NCBI RefSeq assembly: GCF_003002925.1
Contig: NZ_PVTK01000014.1
Coordinates: 1 to 41,154, forward strand
Length of the DNA stretch: 41,154 bases
Direction of reading: 5' to 3'
From: Vreelandella songnenensis
GTDB lineage: Bacteria; Pseudomonadota; Gammaproteobacteria; Pseudomonadales; Halomonadaceae
The translations under genes and the position numbers were made by a program. Shown here in pieces: positions 24,463 to 33,573 of the stretch. The notes beneath the pieces were generated by a model. That model did no database searches. It saw nothing but the letters and a program-made list of their open reading frames with translations, and was not told where the DNA came from. Each line of letters opens with the position of its first letter. Within the stretch, counting starts at the first letter, position 1.

Positions 24463-25878
24463 ATGGCTCAGACCTATCACTCCACGGTGGGAAGCCGACA
24501 CTATCACTTCAAGAGCTTGGCGGCGCTGATGGCCAAGGCGACCCCGTCGCGTTCCGGTGACCGACTGGCGGGCGTCATTGCTGAAAGCGCCGAGGAGCGC
24601 GTGGTCGCGCAGATGGTGCTGGCGGAACTGCCGCTGACCACCTTTCTGAACGAGGCGCTGATTCCCTACGAAGATGACGAAATTACCCGGCTGATCATCG
24701 ACGACCACGACATCAAGGCATTCGCGCCCATCAAGCATCTGACGGTCGGTGATTTTCGCAACTGGCTGTTGTCCGACCACGCCACACCCGAGGTGCTGCA
24801 AAGCGTGCGCGCGGGCATCACCCCGGAGATGGCCGCGGCGGTGAGCAAGCTGATGCGCAACCAGGACCTGATCCTGGTAGGCAAGAAGTGCCAGGTCGTC
24901 ACCGCGTTTCGCAATACCATCGGCCTTCCCGGCAGGCTCTCCACCCGTCTTCAACCCAATCATCCGACCGATGATGTCACCGGCATCGCGGCAAGCATTC
25001 TGGATGGGCTTCTCTACGGCAGCGGTGATGCGGTGATCGGCATCAACCCGGCCACCGACAACGTCGCCCAGAGCGTGAAACTGATGCGCCTGATGGATGA
25101 GGTGATCCAGAAGTACCAGATCCCCACCCAGTCCTGCGTACTCACCCACGTGACCAACACCCTGGAGGCGATCGAGCAGGGCGCCCCGGTGGATCTGGTG
25201 TTCCAGTCGATCGGCGGTACCGAAGCCACCAACCGGAGTTTCGGATTCGACCTGGCCACGCTTGCCGAGGCCGAGGCGGCAGCGCAGTCGCTTGCCCGCG
25301 GAACGGTGGGCAACAACGTCATGTATTTTGAAACCGGTCAGGGAAGCGCGCTTTCCGCCGACGCCCATCATGGGCTCGACCAGCAGACCTGCGAGGCGCG
25401 CGCCTACGCCGTGGCGCGCAAGTTCAACCCGCTTTTGGTCAATACCGTGGTCGGCTTCATCGGCCCGGAGTATCTGTTCGACGGCAAGGAGATCACCCGC
25501 GCCGGGCTTGAAGACCACTTCTGCGGCAAGCTTCTGGGCGTGCCCATGGGCTGCGATGTGTGCTACACCAACCACGCCCAGGCCGACCAGAACGACATGG
25601 ATAACCTGCTCACCCTGCTGGGGGTGGCCGGGTGCAACTTCTTGATGGGCATACCGGGCTCTGACGACATCATGCTCAACTATCAGACCACCTCGTTTCA
25701 CGATGCGCTCTACGCCCGCCGCGCGCTGGGCCTGAAAGCCGCCCCCGAGTTCGAGCGCTGGCTCGAGGAAATGCAGATATTCCAGGATGTGAGTACCCAC
25801 CGTCTGAACGATCAACTGCCCGCCGCGTTTGCCGAAAGCCTGCGCCACCTGCACAAGGAGCCGCGCCATGCCACCTGA
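24463..25878 (+). CDS. eutB: Ethanolamine ammonia-lyase large subunit
   Basis: 471 residues, full length for EutB (about 450-465). The TIM-barrel segments ending in GCDVCYTNHAQADQNDM and LMGIPGSDDIMLNYQTTS, which line the cobalamin and ethanolamine sites, are present. With EutC it converts ethanolamine to acetaldehyde and ammonia using adenosylcobalamin. The start has an AAGGAA site. It overlaps eutC by 11 bases and is followed by a permease. No EutA reactivase, microcompartment shell, aldehyde dehydrogenase or regulator gene is near, so this is the minimal assimilatory type. Confidence 0.95.
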   Translation: MAQTYHSTVGSRHYHFKSLAALMAKATPSRSGDRLAGVIAESAEERVVAQMVLAELPLTTFLNEALIPYEDDEITRLIIDDHDIKAFAPIKHLTVGDFRNWLLSDHATPEVLQSVRAGITPEMAAAVSKLMRNQDLILVGKKCQVVTAFRNTIGLPGRLSTRLQPNHPTDDVTGIAASILDGLLYGSGDAVIGINPATDNVAQSVKLMRLMDEVIQKYQIPTQSCVLTHVTNTLEAIEQGAPVDLVFQSIGGTEATNRSFGFDLATLAEAEAAAQSLARGTVGNNVMYFETGQGSALSADAHHGLDQQTCEARAYAVARKFNPLLVNTVVGFIGPEYLFDGKEITRAGLEDHFCGKLLGVPMGCDVCYTNHAQADQNDMDNLLTLLGVAGCNFLMGIPGSDDIMLNYQTTSFHDALYARRALGLKAAPEFERWLEEMQIFQDVSTHRLNDQLPAAFAESLRHLHKEPRHAT

Positions 25879-26695
25879 TGAAACGTCACCCATCGTGGTC
25901 GAAAACCCCTGGGAGCGGCTGCGCGCGTTCACCGATGCGCGCATCGGCCTGGGCCGCGCCGGGGTCAGCCTGCCGACTCGCAAGCTGCTGGAGTTTCAGC
26001 TGGCCCATGCCCAGGCCCAGGATGCGGTGCACTGCCTGCTGGACGTGGACGGACTGGCCTGCGAGCTGCAGGAGGCGTTTGAACTGGCCCAGGCGCCGCA
26101 GCGCCTGCATAGCCAGGCTCAGGACCGTGCCATGTACCTGCAGCGCCCCGATTACGGCCGCCGATTGAATGAGGCGTCGCGCGAGCAGTTGCAAACCGCA
26201 GCACCCTCGACGCCCCGCGTGGATCTGGCGGTGGTGCTGGTTGACGGGCTCTCGGCGTTGGCCGTTCAACAGAATGCAAAGCCCTTTCTGAAAGCGCTCT
26301 ATCGGCAGCTCGAGCAGGACAGCAATGCTTGGGAAATGGCGCCGCTCACCATCGTGGAGCAGGGCCGGGTGGCGATTGGCGATGAAGTTGGCGCGCTGCT
26401 CAATGCCGATGCAGTGCTGGTAATGATTGGCGAGCGGCCGGGGCTCAGCTCGCCGGACAGCCTGGGGCTCTACATGACCTGGGCGCCGGCGCCGGGGCTC
26501 AAGGATGATCGGCGCAACTGCATCTCCAACGTGCGCCCGGCGGGTCTGGCGATGGAGGAAGCCGCCCGGCGGCTGTTGCTGCTGCTCAAGGAGGCGCGCG
26601 AGCGCCAGCTTTCCGGCGTCAAGCTCAAGGACCGCAGCGAAGATAACGTGCTGGAAAGCACAGGCTCCACCCGAAACTTTCTGGTGGCTGATTAG
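25868..26695 (+). CDS. eutC: Ethanolamine ammonia-lyase small subunit
   Basis: 275 residues. Conserved EutC pieces are RIGLGRAGVSLPTRKLLEFQLAHAQAQDAVH, VVLVDGLSALAVQ, VGALLNADAVLVMIGERPGLSSPDSLGLYMTW and NCISNVRPAGLA, which form part of the B12 site. The start overlaps the eutB stop by 11 bases, indicating coupled translation. The frame is open 13 codons further upstream, but that would extend deep into eutB without a ribosome site. Confidence 0.95.
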   Translation: MPPDETSPIVVENPWERLRAFTDARIGLGRAGVSLPTRKLLEFQLAHAQAQDAVHCLLDVDGLACELQEAFELAQAPQRLHSQAQDRAMYLQRPDYGRRLNEASREQLQTAAPSTPRVDLAVVLVDGLSALAVQQNAKPFLKALYRQLEQDSNAWEMAPLTIVEQGRVAIGDEVGALLNADAVLVMIGERPGLSSPDSLGLYMTWAPAPGLKDDRRNCISNVRPAGLAMEEAARRLLLLLKEARERQLSGVKLKDRSEDNVLESTGSTRNFLVAD

Positions 26696-26812
26696 GCTGC
26701 GCCTGACCAGGCCGCTGCAACACCTGAAACGACGACCCGAATAACAATAGGGACCGCTACCAGCTGGCACGCCGCTCACCCTGGTTTCGTTCCACACTCA
26801 AAGGGCAAGACA

Positions 26813-28222
26813 ATGACACAACCGACTGTCGATCAAGCGTACCTGGCAAAGCGCCAGCTGCGTAAGGGCACCGCTGGCTGGCTGCTGCTGGCCGGCCTTG
26901 GGGTTTCGTATGTGATTTCCGGCGACTTTGCCGGGTGGAACTTCGGCATTGCCGAGGCCGGGTGGGGCGGCTTTGCGATAGCCGCCTGCCTGATGGCGCT
27001 GATGTACCTGGCGCTGGTGCTGTCGCTTGCCGAGATGTCCGCCGCGATTCCCGCCGCCGGGGGCGGCTACAGCTTTGCACGGCAAGCCATGGGGCCTGCC
27101 GGCGGTTATCTGACCGGGCTTGCCGTATTGATCGAGTATGCCCTGGCCCCGGCCGCCATCGTGATCTTCATCGGCTCTGCGGTAGAGGCGCTGGTGGGGA
27201 TCGATGGCCCGCTGGTCTATCTACTGTTTTATGCCGTGTTCATCGGCATTCACCTGACCGGCGTTGGCGAAGCGCTGAAGGTAATGATGGTGATCAGCGG
27301 CCTGGCAGTGTTCGCCATTCTGGCCACTGCCGTGGCCCTGGTCGGCGACTTCAATGTCGCCAATCTGTTTGATATTGCGCCCACCGAGGCCGCCGGAGCC
27401 AGCACCTTCATGCCCTATGGCTGGTACGGGATCTGGGCGGCGCTGCCGTTTGGCATGTGGCTGTTTCTGGCGGTCGAAGGCGTGCCGCTGGCCGCCGAAG
27501 AGGCCAAGGACCCGGCCCGAGACATGCCCAAGGGGATTATCGGTGCCATGCTGTTTCTGCTGTTTACCGCGCTTCTCGTGGTGGTGCTGCTGGCCGGGGC
27601 GGCCGGGGCCGAGATGATTGGCCAGAGCGGCGTGCCGCTGGTGGATGCGCTCAACGCAGCGGGCAACCCGACGCTCGCCACACTGGTCAACGTGCTGGGG
27701 CTTGCGGGCCTGGTGGCTTCGTTCTTCTCGATCATTTACGGCTACAGCCGGCTGGTATTTGCCCTGTCGCGTGCAGGTTATCTGCCAAGGTCGCTGTCGC
27801 TGACCAGCGAACGCAAGGTGCCTTACCTGGCGCTGGTGGTGCCGGGTGTGTTTGGCTTTTTGGTGTCGTTGAGCGGTGAGGGGGATCTTATCCTGGCAAT
27901 GGCCGTCGTGGGCGCCACTATCTCTTATGCGCTGATGGCGCTTAGCCACATTCTGCTGCGTGTGAAGCGCCCGGACCTGCCGCGCCCCTATAGAACACCG
28001 GGCGGGGTGGTCACGTCGTCAGTAGCGCTGGTGCTGGCACTGGTAGCGCTTACCGGGGTGTACGCCTTTGATCCCCGCGCGTTCAACTACACCATCGTGC
28101 TGTTCATTGCCGGGGCGGCCTACTTCTTCCTCTACAGCAAGAACAAGCTGGTGGCGAAAACCGCCGAGGAGGAGTTTGCGCTGGTGGTCGCCGACCCGGC
28201 AGTGCCAGGCGCCAACGTGTAA
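26813..28222 (+). CDS. Amino acid/polyamine/organocation family permease, probable ethanolamine permease
   Basis: 469 residues with about 12 membrane spans. The APC signature GDFAGWNFGIAEAGWGGFAIA and LSLAEMSAAIPAAGGGYSFARQAMGP are present, as is the closing LLRVKRPDLPRPYRTPGG. It follows eutC by 117 bases and matches the ethanolamine permease (Eat) group by position and by the first-helix GDFAGWNFG segment. Inner-membrane uptake of ethanolamine is therefore likely. A terminator follows. Confidence 0.85.
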   Translation: MTQPTVDQAYLAKRQLRKGTAGWLLLAGLGVSYVISGDFAGWNFGIAEAGWGGFAIAACLMALMYLALVLSLAEMSAAIPAAGGGYSFARQAMGPAGGYLTGLAVLIEYALAPAAIVIFIGSAVEALVGIDGPLVYLLFYAVFIGIHLTGVGEALKVMMVISGLAVFAILATAVALVGDFNVANLFDIAPTEAAGASTFMPYGWYGIWAALPFGMWLFLAVEGVPLAAEEAKDPARDMPKGIIGAMLFLLFTALLVVVLLAGAAGAEMIGQSGVPLVDALNAAGNPTLATLVNVLGLAGLVASFFSIIYGYSRLVFALSRAGYLPRSLSLTSERKVPYLALVVPGVFGFLVSLSGEGDLILAMAVVGATISYALMALSHILLRVKRPDLPRPYRTPGGVVTSSVALVLALVALTGVYAFDPRAFNYTIVLFIAGAAYFFLYSKNKLVAKTAEEEFALVVADPAVPGANV

Positions 28223-28242
28223 CGGCGCTGGCCTTCCTGATA

Positions 28243-28272
28243 AAGCCCCCGTGCTCGATAGCTCGGGGGCTT
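28243..28272 (+). terminator. Hairpin terminator after the permease gene
   Basis: AAGCCCCCG ... CGGGGGCTT with an inner GCT-CGAT-AGC stem; no long T-tract follows. Separates the ethanolamine operon from aceK. Confidence 0.6.
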
Positions 28273-28313
28273 GGCATCGTATAGGCTGGAAGAAAACGCC
28301 AAGAGACCCGCCT

Positions 28314-30068
28314 GTGAAAACCACGCCCGCCTACCGCCTGGCCGCTACGCTTCTGCATGGTTTCGATGCGTATCGTACGCGCTTCAAAGCGATTACCCAG
28401 GACGCCAGCCGGCGGTTTCGTGAGGGTGCCTGGCGCGAGGGGCAGCAGGCCTCGATTGATCGCATCAACCTCTACCAGCAGAAGGTAGAGGAGGGGCTTT
28501 CAAGCCTCAGGCAAGCGTTTTCCGAGGACATGCTGGCCCACTGCGAGCTCTGGCGGGAAGCGCGCGGCCACTACGCCGAGCTGATCAGCCAACGGCTGGA
28601 TTACGAGCTGGCCGAAACCTTCTTCAATTCGCTGTTCTGCGCCGTGTTCAATCACCGCCATATCCGCAACGACTGGATGTTTGTTGAGAGTTCGCGCACC
28701 AACGCCGCACACCGCTCGGGGATAGAGCTGTGCCGGCGCCACCGGGTAAACGGCAACTGGCAGAAGGCGTTGAAATGGGCGCTTGAAGGCGCCGAGCTGG
28801 AAAACCCCTTCGCCGATATGAATCGCGATACGCGCCTGGGCGCGAAGCGGCTGGAGGCGCTTCTACCGAGTGCTATCGCGCACGCCCAGGACGCCAGCAT
28901 CGAGCTGCTCAACAGCGTTTTCTACCGTAACAAGGGCGCCTACCTGGTAGGGCAGATAAGGGGTGGCGGCCGGCACGTACCGTTGGTGCTGCCCATTCGC
29001 CACAGCGAACGCTTTGACGAGCAGGCGGGGGCAGACCCCGGGCTGCACCTGGATACCGTGCTGATCGATCCCGACGACGTGGCGATTGTCTTCTCGTTCA
29101 CCCGCGCCTATTTTCAGGTCGAGGTACCGGTACCCGGCGAGTTCGTCGATTACCTGCAGACCCTGATGCCGCACAAGCCCGCCGGGGAGCTTTACGCGGC
29201 CATCGGCTTTTTCAAGCACGGCAAGACCGAGTTCTTTCGTGCCCTTAACCGCCAGGTCGCCAAGCGCGAGGACCGGTTCGTGATCGCCCCGGGGGTGCGC
29301 GGAATGGTGATGGCGGTGTTCGTGCTGCCGAGTGCCCGTACGGTGTTCAAGATCATCAAGGACCGGTTCGATCCGGCCAAGGACGTGACCCACGCCGTGG
29401 TGCGCGAAAAGTACCGTCTGGTAAAGCGCCATGATCGGGTGGGGCGCATGGCCGACACTCAGGAATTCTCCAACTTCATTGTCCACAAGGATCACTTTGC
29501 CCCGGAGTGTCTGGCGCACCTGCTGGAGGTCGCGCCCGCCACGGTGTCGCTCAAGGGTGAGAAGGTCATCATCAGACACTGCTACACCGAGCGCATGATG
29601 ACGCCGCTCAATATCTACCTTGAGCAGTGCAGCGAAGACGCGCTGCTGGCCGCGCTCAGGGACTATGGCGACGCCATCAAGCAGATGGCGGCGGCCAACA
29701 TCTTCCCTGGCGATATGCTGCTGAAGAACTTCGGCGTTACCCGTCAGGGGCGGGTGATCTTCTACGATTACGACGAAGTGTGCTATCTCACCGAATGCCG
29801 TTTTCGTGCCATGCCCGCCGCAAGCGGTGGTGACTATCTGAACGGGGGAAACGAAAGCTTCTCCATCGGCCCGAACGATATCTTTCCCGAGGAGTTTGGC
29901 CCGTTCATGTTTGCCAATCCGGAGCGGCTGCGGCGGTTCAGGACATTTCACCCGGAGCTGTTCGAGGTCAGCTACTGGCAGGGATTGCAGCAGGCCATTG
30001 TCGATGGCCGGATCATTGACGTGTACCCTTACGGGAACGCGCAGCGCTTTGTAGACGCTGACCCATAA
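28314..30068 (+). CDS. aceK: Isocitrate dehydrogenase kinase/phosphatase
   Basis: 584 residues, close to E. coli AceK (578). Recognised from RNDWMFVESSRTN, YRNKGAYLVGQIRGG, AAIGFFKHGKTEFFRAL with the ATP-site region, MVMAVFVLPSARTVFKIIKDRF with the kinase Lys, and YDYDEVCYLTECRFR with the metal-binding Asp residues. It phosphorylates and inactivates isocitrate dehydrogenase so that isocitrate enters the glyoxylate bypass. The start is a GTG at 28314, where AceK homology begins; the frame is open 82 codons further up through the terminator, which I reject. aceA and aceB are not in the window. Confidence 0.93.
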   Translation: MKTTPAYRLAATLLHGFDAYRTRFKAITQDASRRFREGAWREGQQASIDRINLYQQKVEEGLSSLRQAFSEDMLAHCELWREARGHYAELISQRLDYELAETFFNSLFCAVFNHRHIRNDWMFVESSRTNAAHRSGIELCRRHRVNGNWQKALKWALEGAELENPFADMNRDTRLGAKRLEALLPSAIAHAQDASIELLNSVFYRNKGAYLVGQIRGGGRHVPLVLPIRHSERFDEQAGADPGLHLDTVLIDPDDVAIVFSFTRAYFQVEVPVPGEFVDYLQTLMPHKPAGELYAAIGFFKHGKTEFFRALNRQVAKREDRFVIAPGVRGMVMAVFVLPSARTVFKIIKDRFDPAKDVTHAVVREKYRLVKRHDRVGRMADTQEFSNFIVHKDHFAPECLAHLLEVAPATVSLKGEKVIIRHCYTERMMTPLNIYLEQCSEDALLAALRDYGDAIKQMAAANIFPGDMLLKNFGVTRQGRVIFYDYDEVCYLTECRFRAMPAASGGDYLNGGNESFSIGPNDIFPEEFGPFMFANPERLRRFRTFHPELFEVSYWQGLQQAIVDGRIIDVYPYGNAQRFVDADP

Positions 30069-30090
30069 ACACGTTGAAACAGAGGCAACC

Positions 30091-30804
30091 ATGACGACAG
30101 CGCGCCATCTGGTGGTATTTACCGGCTCCGGGATCAGCGCCGAAAGCGGTATCAAGACCTTTCGCGCCAGCGACGGGCTGTGGGAAGACCACCCGGTGGA
30201 AGAGGTGGCGACCCCGGAAGGCTTTCAGCGTAACCCCGAACGGGTGCTGGCATTCTATAACCAGCGCCGCGAGCAGATCCGCAAGGCCAAGCCCAACGCG
30301 GCGCACCGCGCACTGGCAAGTTTGGAGCAGGCGGGGTTCAAGGTCACCATCATTACCCAGAACATTGACGACCTGCATGAACGCGCAGGCTCCAGCGAGG
30401 TGATTCACCTGCACGGCGAGATTCTGAACGCCCGTTCAAGCGTGGATGAGCGCATGCGCTACCCGCTGCCCAAGGGCGGCATCGCGCTGGGTGATACCTG
30501 CGACAAGGGCAGTCAGCTGCGCCCGGACGTGGTCTGGTTTGGCGAGAGCGTTCCGCTGTTCGATGAGGCCTGCGCGTTGGCTGCTCAGGCGGATTTTCTG
30601 CTGGTCGTGGGCACGTCGCTTGCGGTCATGCCGGCCGCGTCGCTGCTCTCCTACATCGACTACGACACGCCCTGTGCGCTGATTGACCCCGACGCCGAGG
30701 CGCTGAGCCCGCCCGGCGTGGCGGCCATCAAGGCCACCGCCGGGGAAGGCGTGCCGGCACTGGTCGCGCAGTGGAAGGCGCGGGGCACGCTGGAGCTACC
30801 GTAA
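30091..30804 (+). CDS. NAD-dependent sirtuin deacylase lacking the zinc cysteines
   Basis: 237 residues. NAD motif FTGSGISAESGIKTFR, TQNIDDLHERAG and the catalytic-His HLHGEIL are all present, so a Sir2-fold deacylase. Between HGEIL and RPDVVWFGE, where sirtuins normally have two Cys pairs for structural zinc, only one Cys is found (DTC). This zinc-free type with GDTCDKGSQLRPDVVWFGE is, as I recall, also seen in other bacteria. Likely removes acyl groups from lysines such as that of acetyl-CoA synthetase (inference). Follows aceK by 22 bases with a GAGGCA ribosome site, probably co-transcribed. Confidence 0.88.
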   Translation: MTTARHLVVFTGSGISAESGIKTFRASDGLWEDHPVEEVATPEGFQRNPERVLAFYNQRREQIRKAKPNAAHRALASLEQAGFKVTIITQNIDDLHERAGSSEVIHLHGEILNARSSVDERMRYPLPKGGIALGDTCDKGSQLRPDVVWFGESVPLFDEACALAAQADFLLVVGTSLAVMPAASLLSYIDYDTPCALIDPDAEALSPPGVAAIKATAGEGVPALVAQWKARGTLELP

Positions 30805-30815
30805 GTCTTGATTAT

Positions 30816-32096
30816 TCAGCGGTACCGGGACTCGGAAAACCAGGCTTTCATGACATCGGTAATCTGGGTCATCTCCGAAGGCGAAGTGATATAGGCGGGC
30901 ATGGTGTAAAGCCAGCGGCCAAACGGGCGCAGCCATACCCCGTGCTTTCGGGCGAAGCTTGCCACGCCTGCCAGCGCGTCAGCGGTAGGTGTTTCGATGA
31001 CCGCTGTGGCGCCCAGTACGCGTACATCGGCCACCGCCGGATGAGCATTCAACGCGCGATCGTCGAGTAGTTCGCGGCGAAGGGTTTGATTAAGCGTGGC
31101 GATCTTGGCGAGATAATCCTCTTCCTCGAATACCCGCAAGCTCTCAAGCGCCACGCGGCAGGCCAGCGGGTTGCCCATGAAGGTGGGGCCGTGCATGAAG
31201 GCGTGCTGTGCGCTATCACCGATAAAGGCCGCGTGAACGCGGTCCGTGGCAAGCGTTGCCGCATGGCCCAGATAGCCGCCGGTCAACCCTTTGGAGAGCA
31301 CCATGATATCCGGGGTGACGCCTGCATGGTCGGCGGCAAACAGCTTGCCAGTGCGACCAAATCCGGTAGCTACCTCATCAAACACCAGCAGCACCCCGAA
31401 CTCGTCGCACAGCGCTCGCGCACCGCGCAGGTAATCCGGCGAGGTCATGTTAAGCCCGCCGGCGGCTTGCAGCAGTGGCTCCATCAGCAGGGCGGCGATC
31501 TCGTCGTGGTGGCGCTCGAGCACGTGACGCAAGGCGTCAAGATCCGCTCCGACCTGCGCCGGCGAGCCATCAAAGGGGGCGGTGGGCGCAGGCGCAAAGT
31601 GGTGGCTTGGCAACAGGCCGGCAAACAGGCTGTGCATGCCCTCTTCCGGGTCGCAGACCGCCATGCAGCCGGTGGTGTCACCATGGTATGCCTTCATCAG
31701 CGACAGCATTCTGCGCTTGCTGGGGTAACCGGTGAGCACCTGATACTGAAGCGCCATCTTCATCGCCACTTCCATGCCTACCGAGCCGCTGTCGGAGTAG
31801 AAGACGTGATCAAGTCCATCCGGGGTAATGCGTACCAGCTCGCGAGCCAGCTGGTCAGCGGGGCCGTGGGTCAGCCCGCCCAGCATGACATGGCACAGCG
31901 TACCTGCCTGCTCGCGAATGGCCGCCACCAGTCGCGGATGGCCATAGCCGTGAATCATGCACCACCAGGAACAGGTGGCATCCAGCAGTCGCTCGCCGCT
32001 TTCCAGTTCAAGATGGGCGCCGCTGCCGCCGACGACTCGCGGGGCGGGCGTCTGGGTCTTGAGGTGCGCGTAGGGATGCCAGACCGGCGAACTCAT
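30816..32096 (-). CDS. bioA: Adenosylmethionine-8-amino-7-oxononanoate aminotransferase
   Basis: 426 residues, a class III aminotransferase. Seen: CSWWCMIHGYGHPRL early (the CSWW of BioA), YSDSGSVGMEVAMKMALQ, LLVFDEVATGFGRTGKLFAADHAGV, and the PLP lysine in VLSKGLTGGYLGHAATLA. Makes 7,8-diaminopelargonate from KAPA with S-adenosylmethionine as amino donor. The start overlaps the bioD stop (ATGA). Last gene of the biotin operon, convergent with the sirtuin gene. Confidence 0.95.
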   Translation of the reverse strand: MSSPVWHPYAHLKTQTPAPRVVGGSGAHLELESGERLLDATCSWWCMIHGYGHPRLVAAIREQAGTLCHVMLGGLTHGPADQLARELVRITPDGLDHVFYSDSGSVGMEVAMKMALQYQVLTGYPSKRRMLSLMKAYHGDTTGCMAVCDPEEGMHSLFAGLLPSHHFAPAPTAPFDGSPAQVGADLDALRHVLERHHDEIAALLMEPLLQAAGGLNMTSPDYLRGARALCDEFGVLLVFDEVATGFGRTGKLFAADHAGVTPDIMVLSKGLTGGYLGHAATLATDRVHAAFIGDSAQHAFMHGPTFMGNPLACRVALESLRVFEEEDYLAKIATLNQTLRRELLDDRALNAHPAVADVRVLGATAVIETPTADALAGVASFARKHGVWLRPFGRWLYTMPAYITSPSEMTQITDVMKAWFSESRYR

Positions 32097-32782
32097 AATG
32101 CCTCCAGAGAGAGATAGGAATGGGCGGTGGCGGCATCGGGCGTTGTCAGATGAGGCACGACACCCAGGCAGGGCGCTGCCAGCCTGGCGTCCAGATGAGT
32201 GATATTGGCGGCAAGACGGGCAGTATCCGCCGCAAAGGCGGGGTCGACCACGCTGCCTGCCCAGCCTGCCAGCGTCAGGCCGTCGGCGCGAACCGCTTCG
32301 GCGGTCAAGCGGGCGTGATTGAGGCACCCAAGCTTCAAGCCAACCACCAGAATGACCGGTAGCTTCAGCGCGATGGCAATGTCGGAAAAGTCTGCCTGTT
32401 CGCTTAACGGTACGCGCCAGCCGCCGGCACCCTCGATCAGCGTGAAATCCCGGAGCGTTTGATCAAGCGTTGCGCGCAGCCGCTGGGTGATATCGCCAGC
32501 GTTCAGTGACGAGCACGCTTCCAGCGCCGCCAGGTGCGGCGCGATGGCTGGCGCAAAGGCGAAGGGGTTGACCGTGGCGTAGTCGACCGCAGGCGCGCTT
32601 TGCTGCTGCAGTGCCAGCGCATCGCCGTTGCGCAGCCCGTTCGGGGTGGGCACGCTGCCGGAAGCGATGGGCTTGAGCCCCAGCGTGCTCAGGCGCCGAT
32701 GGCGGGCCGCGTAAAGCAGCGCGCCGGTGACCAGCGTTTTACCGGCATCGGTATCGGTGCCGGTGACAAAGAAGCGCTTCAT
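32093..32782 (-). CDS. bioD: Dethiobiotin synthase
   Basis: 229 residues. The P-loop TGTDTDAGKTLVTGALL is at the N-terminus and LIEGAGGWRVPLSEQADFSDIA in the middle, both diagnostic. ATP-dependent closure of the ureido ring from 7,8-diaminopelargonate and CO2. Overlaps bioC and bioA by four bases each. Confidence 0.95.
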   Translation of the reverse strand: MKRFFVTGTDTDAGKTLVTGALLYAARHRRLSTLGLKPIASGSVPTPNGLRNGDALALQQQSAPAVDYATVNPFAFAPAIAPHLAALEACSSLNAGDITQRLRATLDQTLRDFTLIEGAGGWRVPLSEQADFSDIAIALKLPVILVVGLKLGCLNHARLTAEAVRADGLTLAGWAGSVVDPAFAADTARLAANITHLDARLAAPCLGVVPHLTTPDAATAHSYLSLEAL

Positions 32783-33573
32783 CGCGGAGCCTCCAGCTGC
32801 AGGGTCAGGCAGTGGTAGCTGACCGGCAATCCCCGGGGCTCACGCAGCTGCTCAAAGCGTGCGGTCGCCGCTGCCAGGTCTGCCCGGGTGAGCGTCGCAT
32901 GGGGTCTGGCCACCTGGGCACCGACCCCCTTGATGGACGCCATGACCGCCTTTACGTCAGGGTAAAAGAGCGTCTCCACTTGGGTAGATTGATATAACGC
33001 GAGCAGGCCACTTTTGCGGATGGCGGTTTCTAGCACACCACGTTCTGGCGTTCTCAACAGGGCGTCCGGACGCCGCCAGGCGAAGGCAACTTCGCTGAGC
33101 GTGCCGGGCAGCAGCGTGGTGATGAGCGCTTGGCCGCCGGGCGTCAGCACGCGATACAGCGCCTGCATGACGGCCAGGCTATCGCGGCACCACTGAATCG
33201 CCAGATTGGAAAATACAAGATCAAACGCGCTTGCGGGCAGCGGCAGGGACTCGGCGCTGCCCTGCTGCCAGCTGATGCTGTCGCCATGCTGCGCTCGGGC
33301 GTGCTCCAGCATGCCCGGGGCAATATCCAGCCCGGTTACCCGTGCGGTGGGATAGCGTGTCGCCAGCCGTCTTGACCAGTAGCCGGTGCCGCACCCCAGG
33401 TCAAGCACGCGCTGGGCGCTGCCCGGAAGATGGCGCCATAGCGTTTCACCGATATGCCGCTGGGCGCCGGCCAGCGCGTCATAACGAGGTGCCGCTCGCG
33501 AGAAGGCGTGGGCCACTTTGGCCTGCCAGTCAGCTTCAGGTAGCGGTAACGGTTGTGCAATACCGAGGCTCAT
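32779..33573 (-). CDS. bioC: Malonyl-ACP O-methyltransferase
   Basis: 264 residues, class I SAM methyltransferase. SAM motif VLDLGCGTGYWSRRLA, then GLDIAPGMLEHAR and DLVFSNLAIQWC. Methylates malonyl-ACP so that fatty acid synthesis can elongate it into pimeloyl-ACP methyl ester. Overlaps bioH and bioD by four bases each. The VKAVMASIKGVGA segment is typical of BioC. Confidence 0.95.
   Translation of the reverse strand: MSLGIAQPLPLPEADWQAKVAHAFSRAAPRYDALAGAQRHIGETLWRHLPGSAQRVLDLGCGTGYWSRRLATRYPTARVTGLDIAPGMLEHARAQHGDSISWQQGSAESLPLPASAFDLVFSNLAIQWCRDSLAVMQALYRVLTPGGQALITTLLPGTLSEVAFAWRRPDALLRTPERGVLETAIRKSGLLALYQSTQVETLFYPDVKAVMASIKGVGAQVARPHATLTRADLAAATARFEQLREPRGLPVSYHCLTLQLEAPR

Noticed and set aside
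24241..25983. 580-codon open frame on the minus strand opposite eutB
   Set aside because: Lies antisense to a well-recognised gene, low-complexity composition typical of a GC-rich shadow frame, no homology recognised.
28068..28313. Upstream extension of the aceK frame
   Set aside because: Overlaps the permease 3' end and a terminator; AceK homology begins at the GTG at 28314.
28863..30155. 430-codon minus-strand frame opposite aceK
   Set aside because: Antisense shadow of a clear AceK gene.
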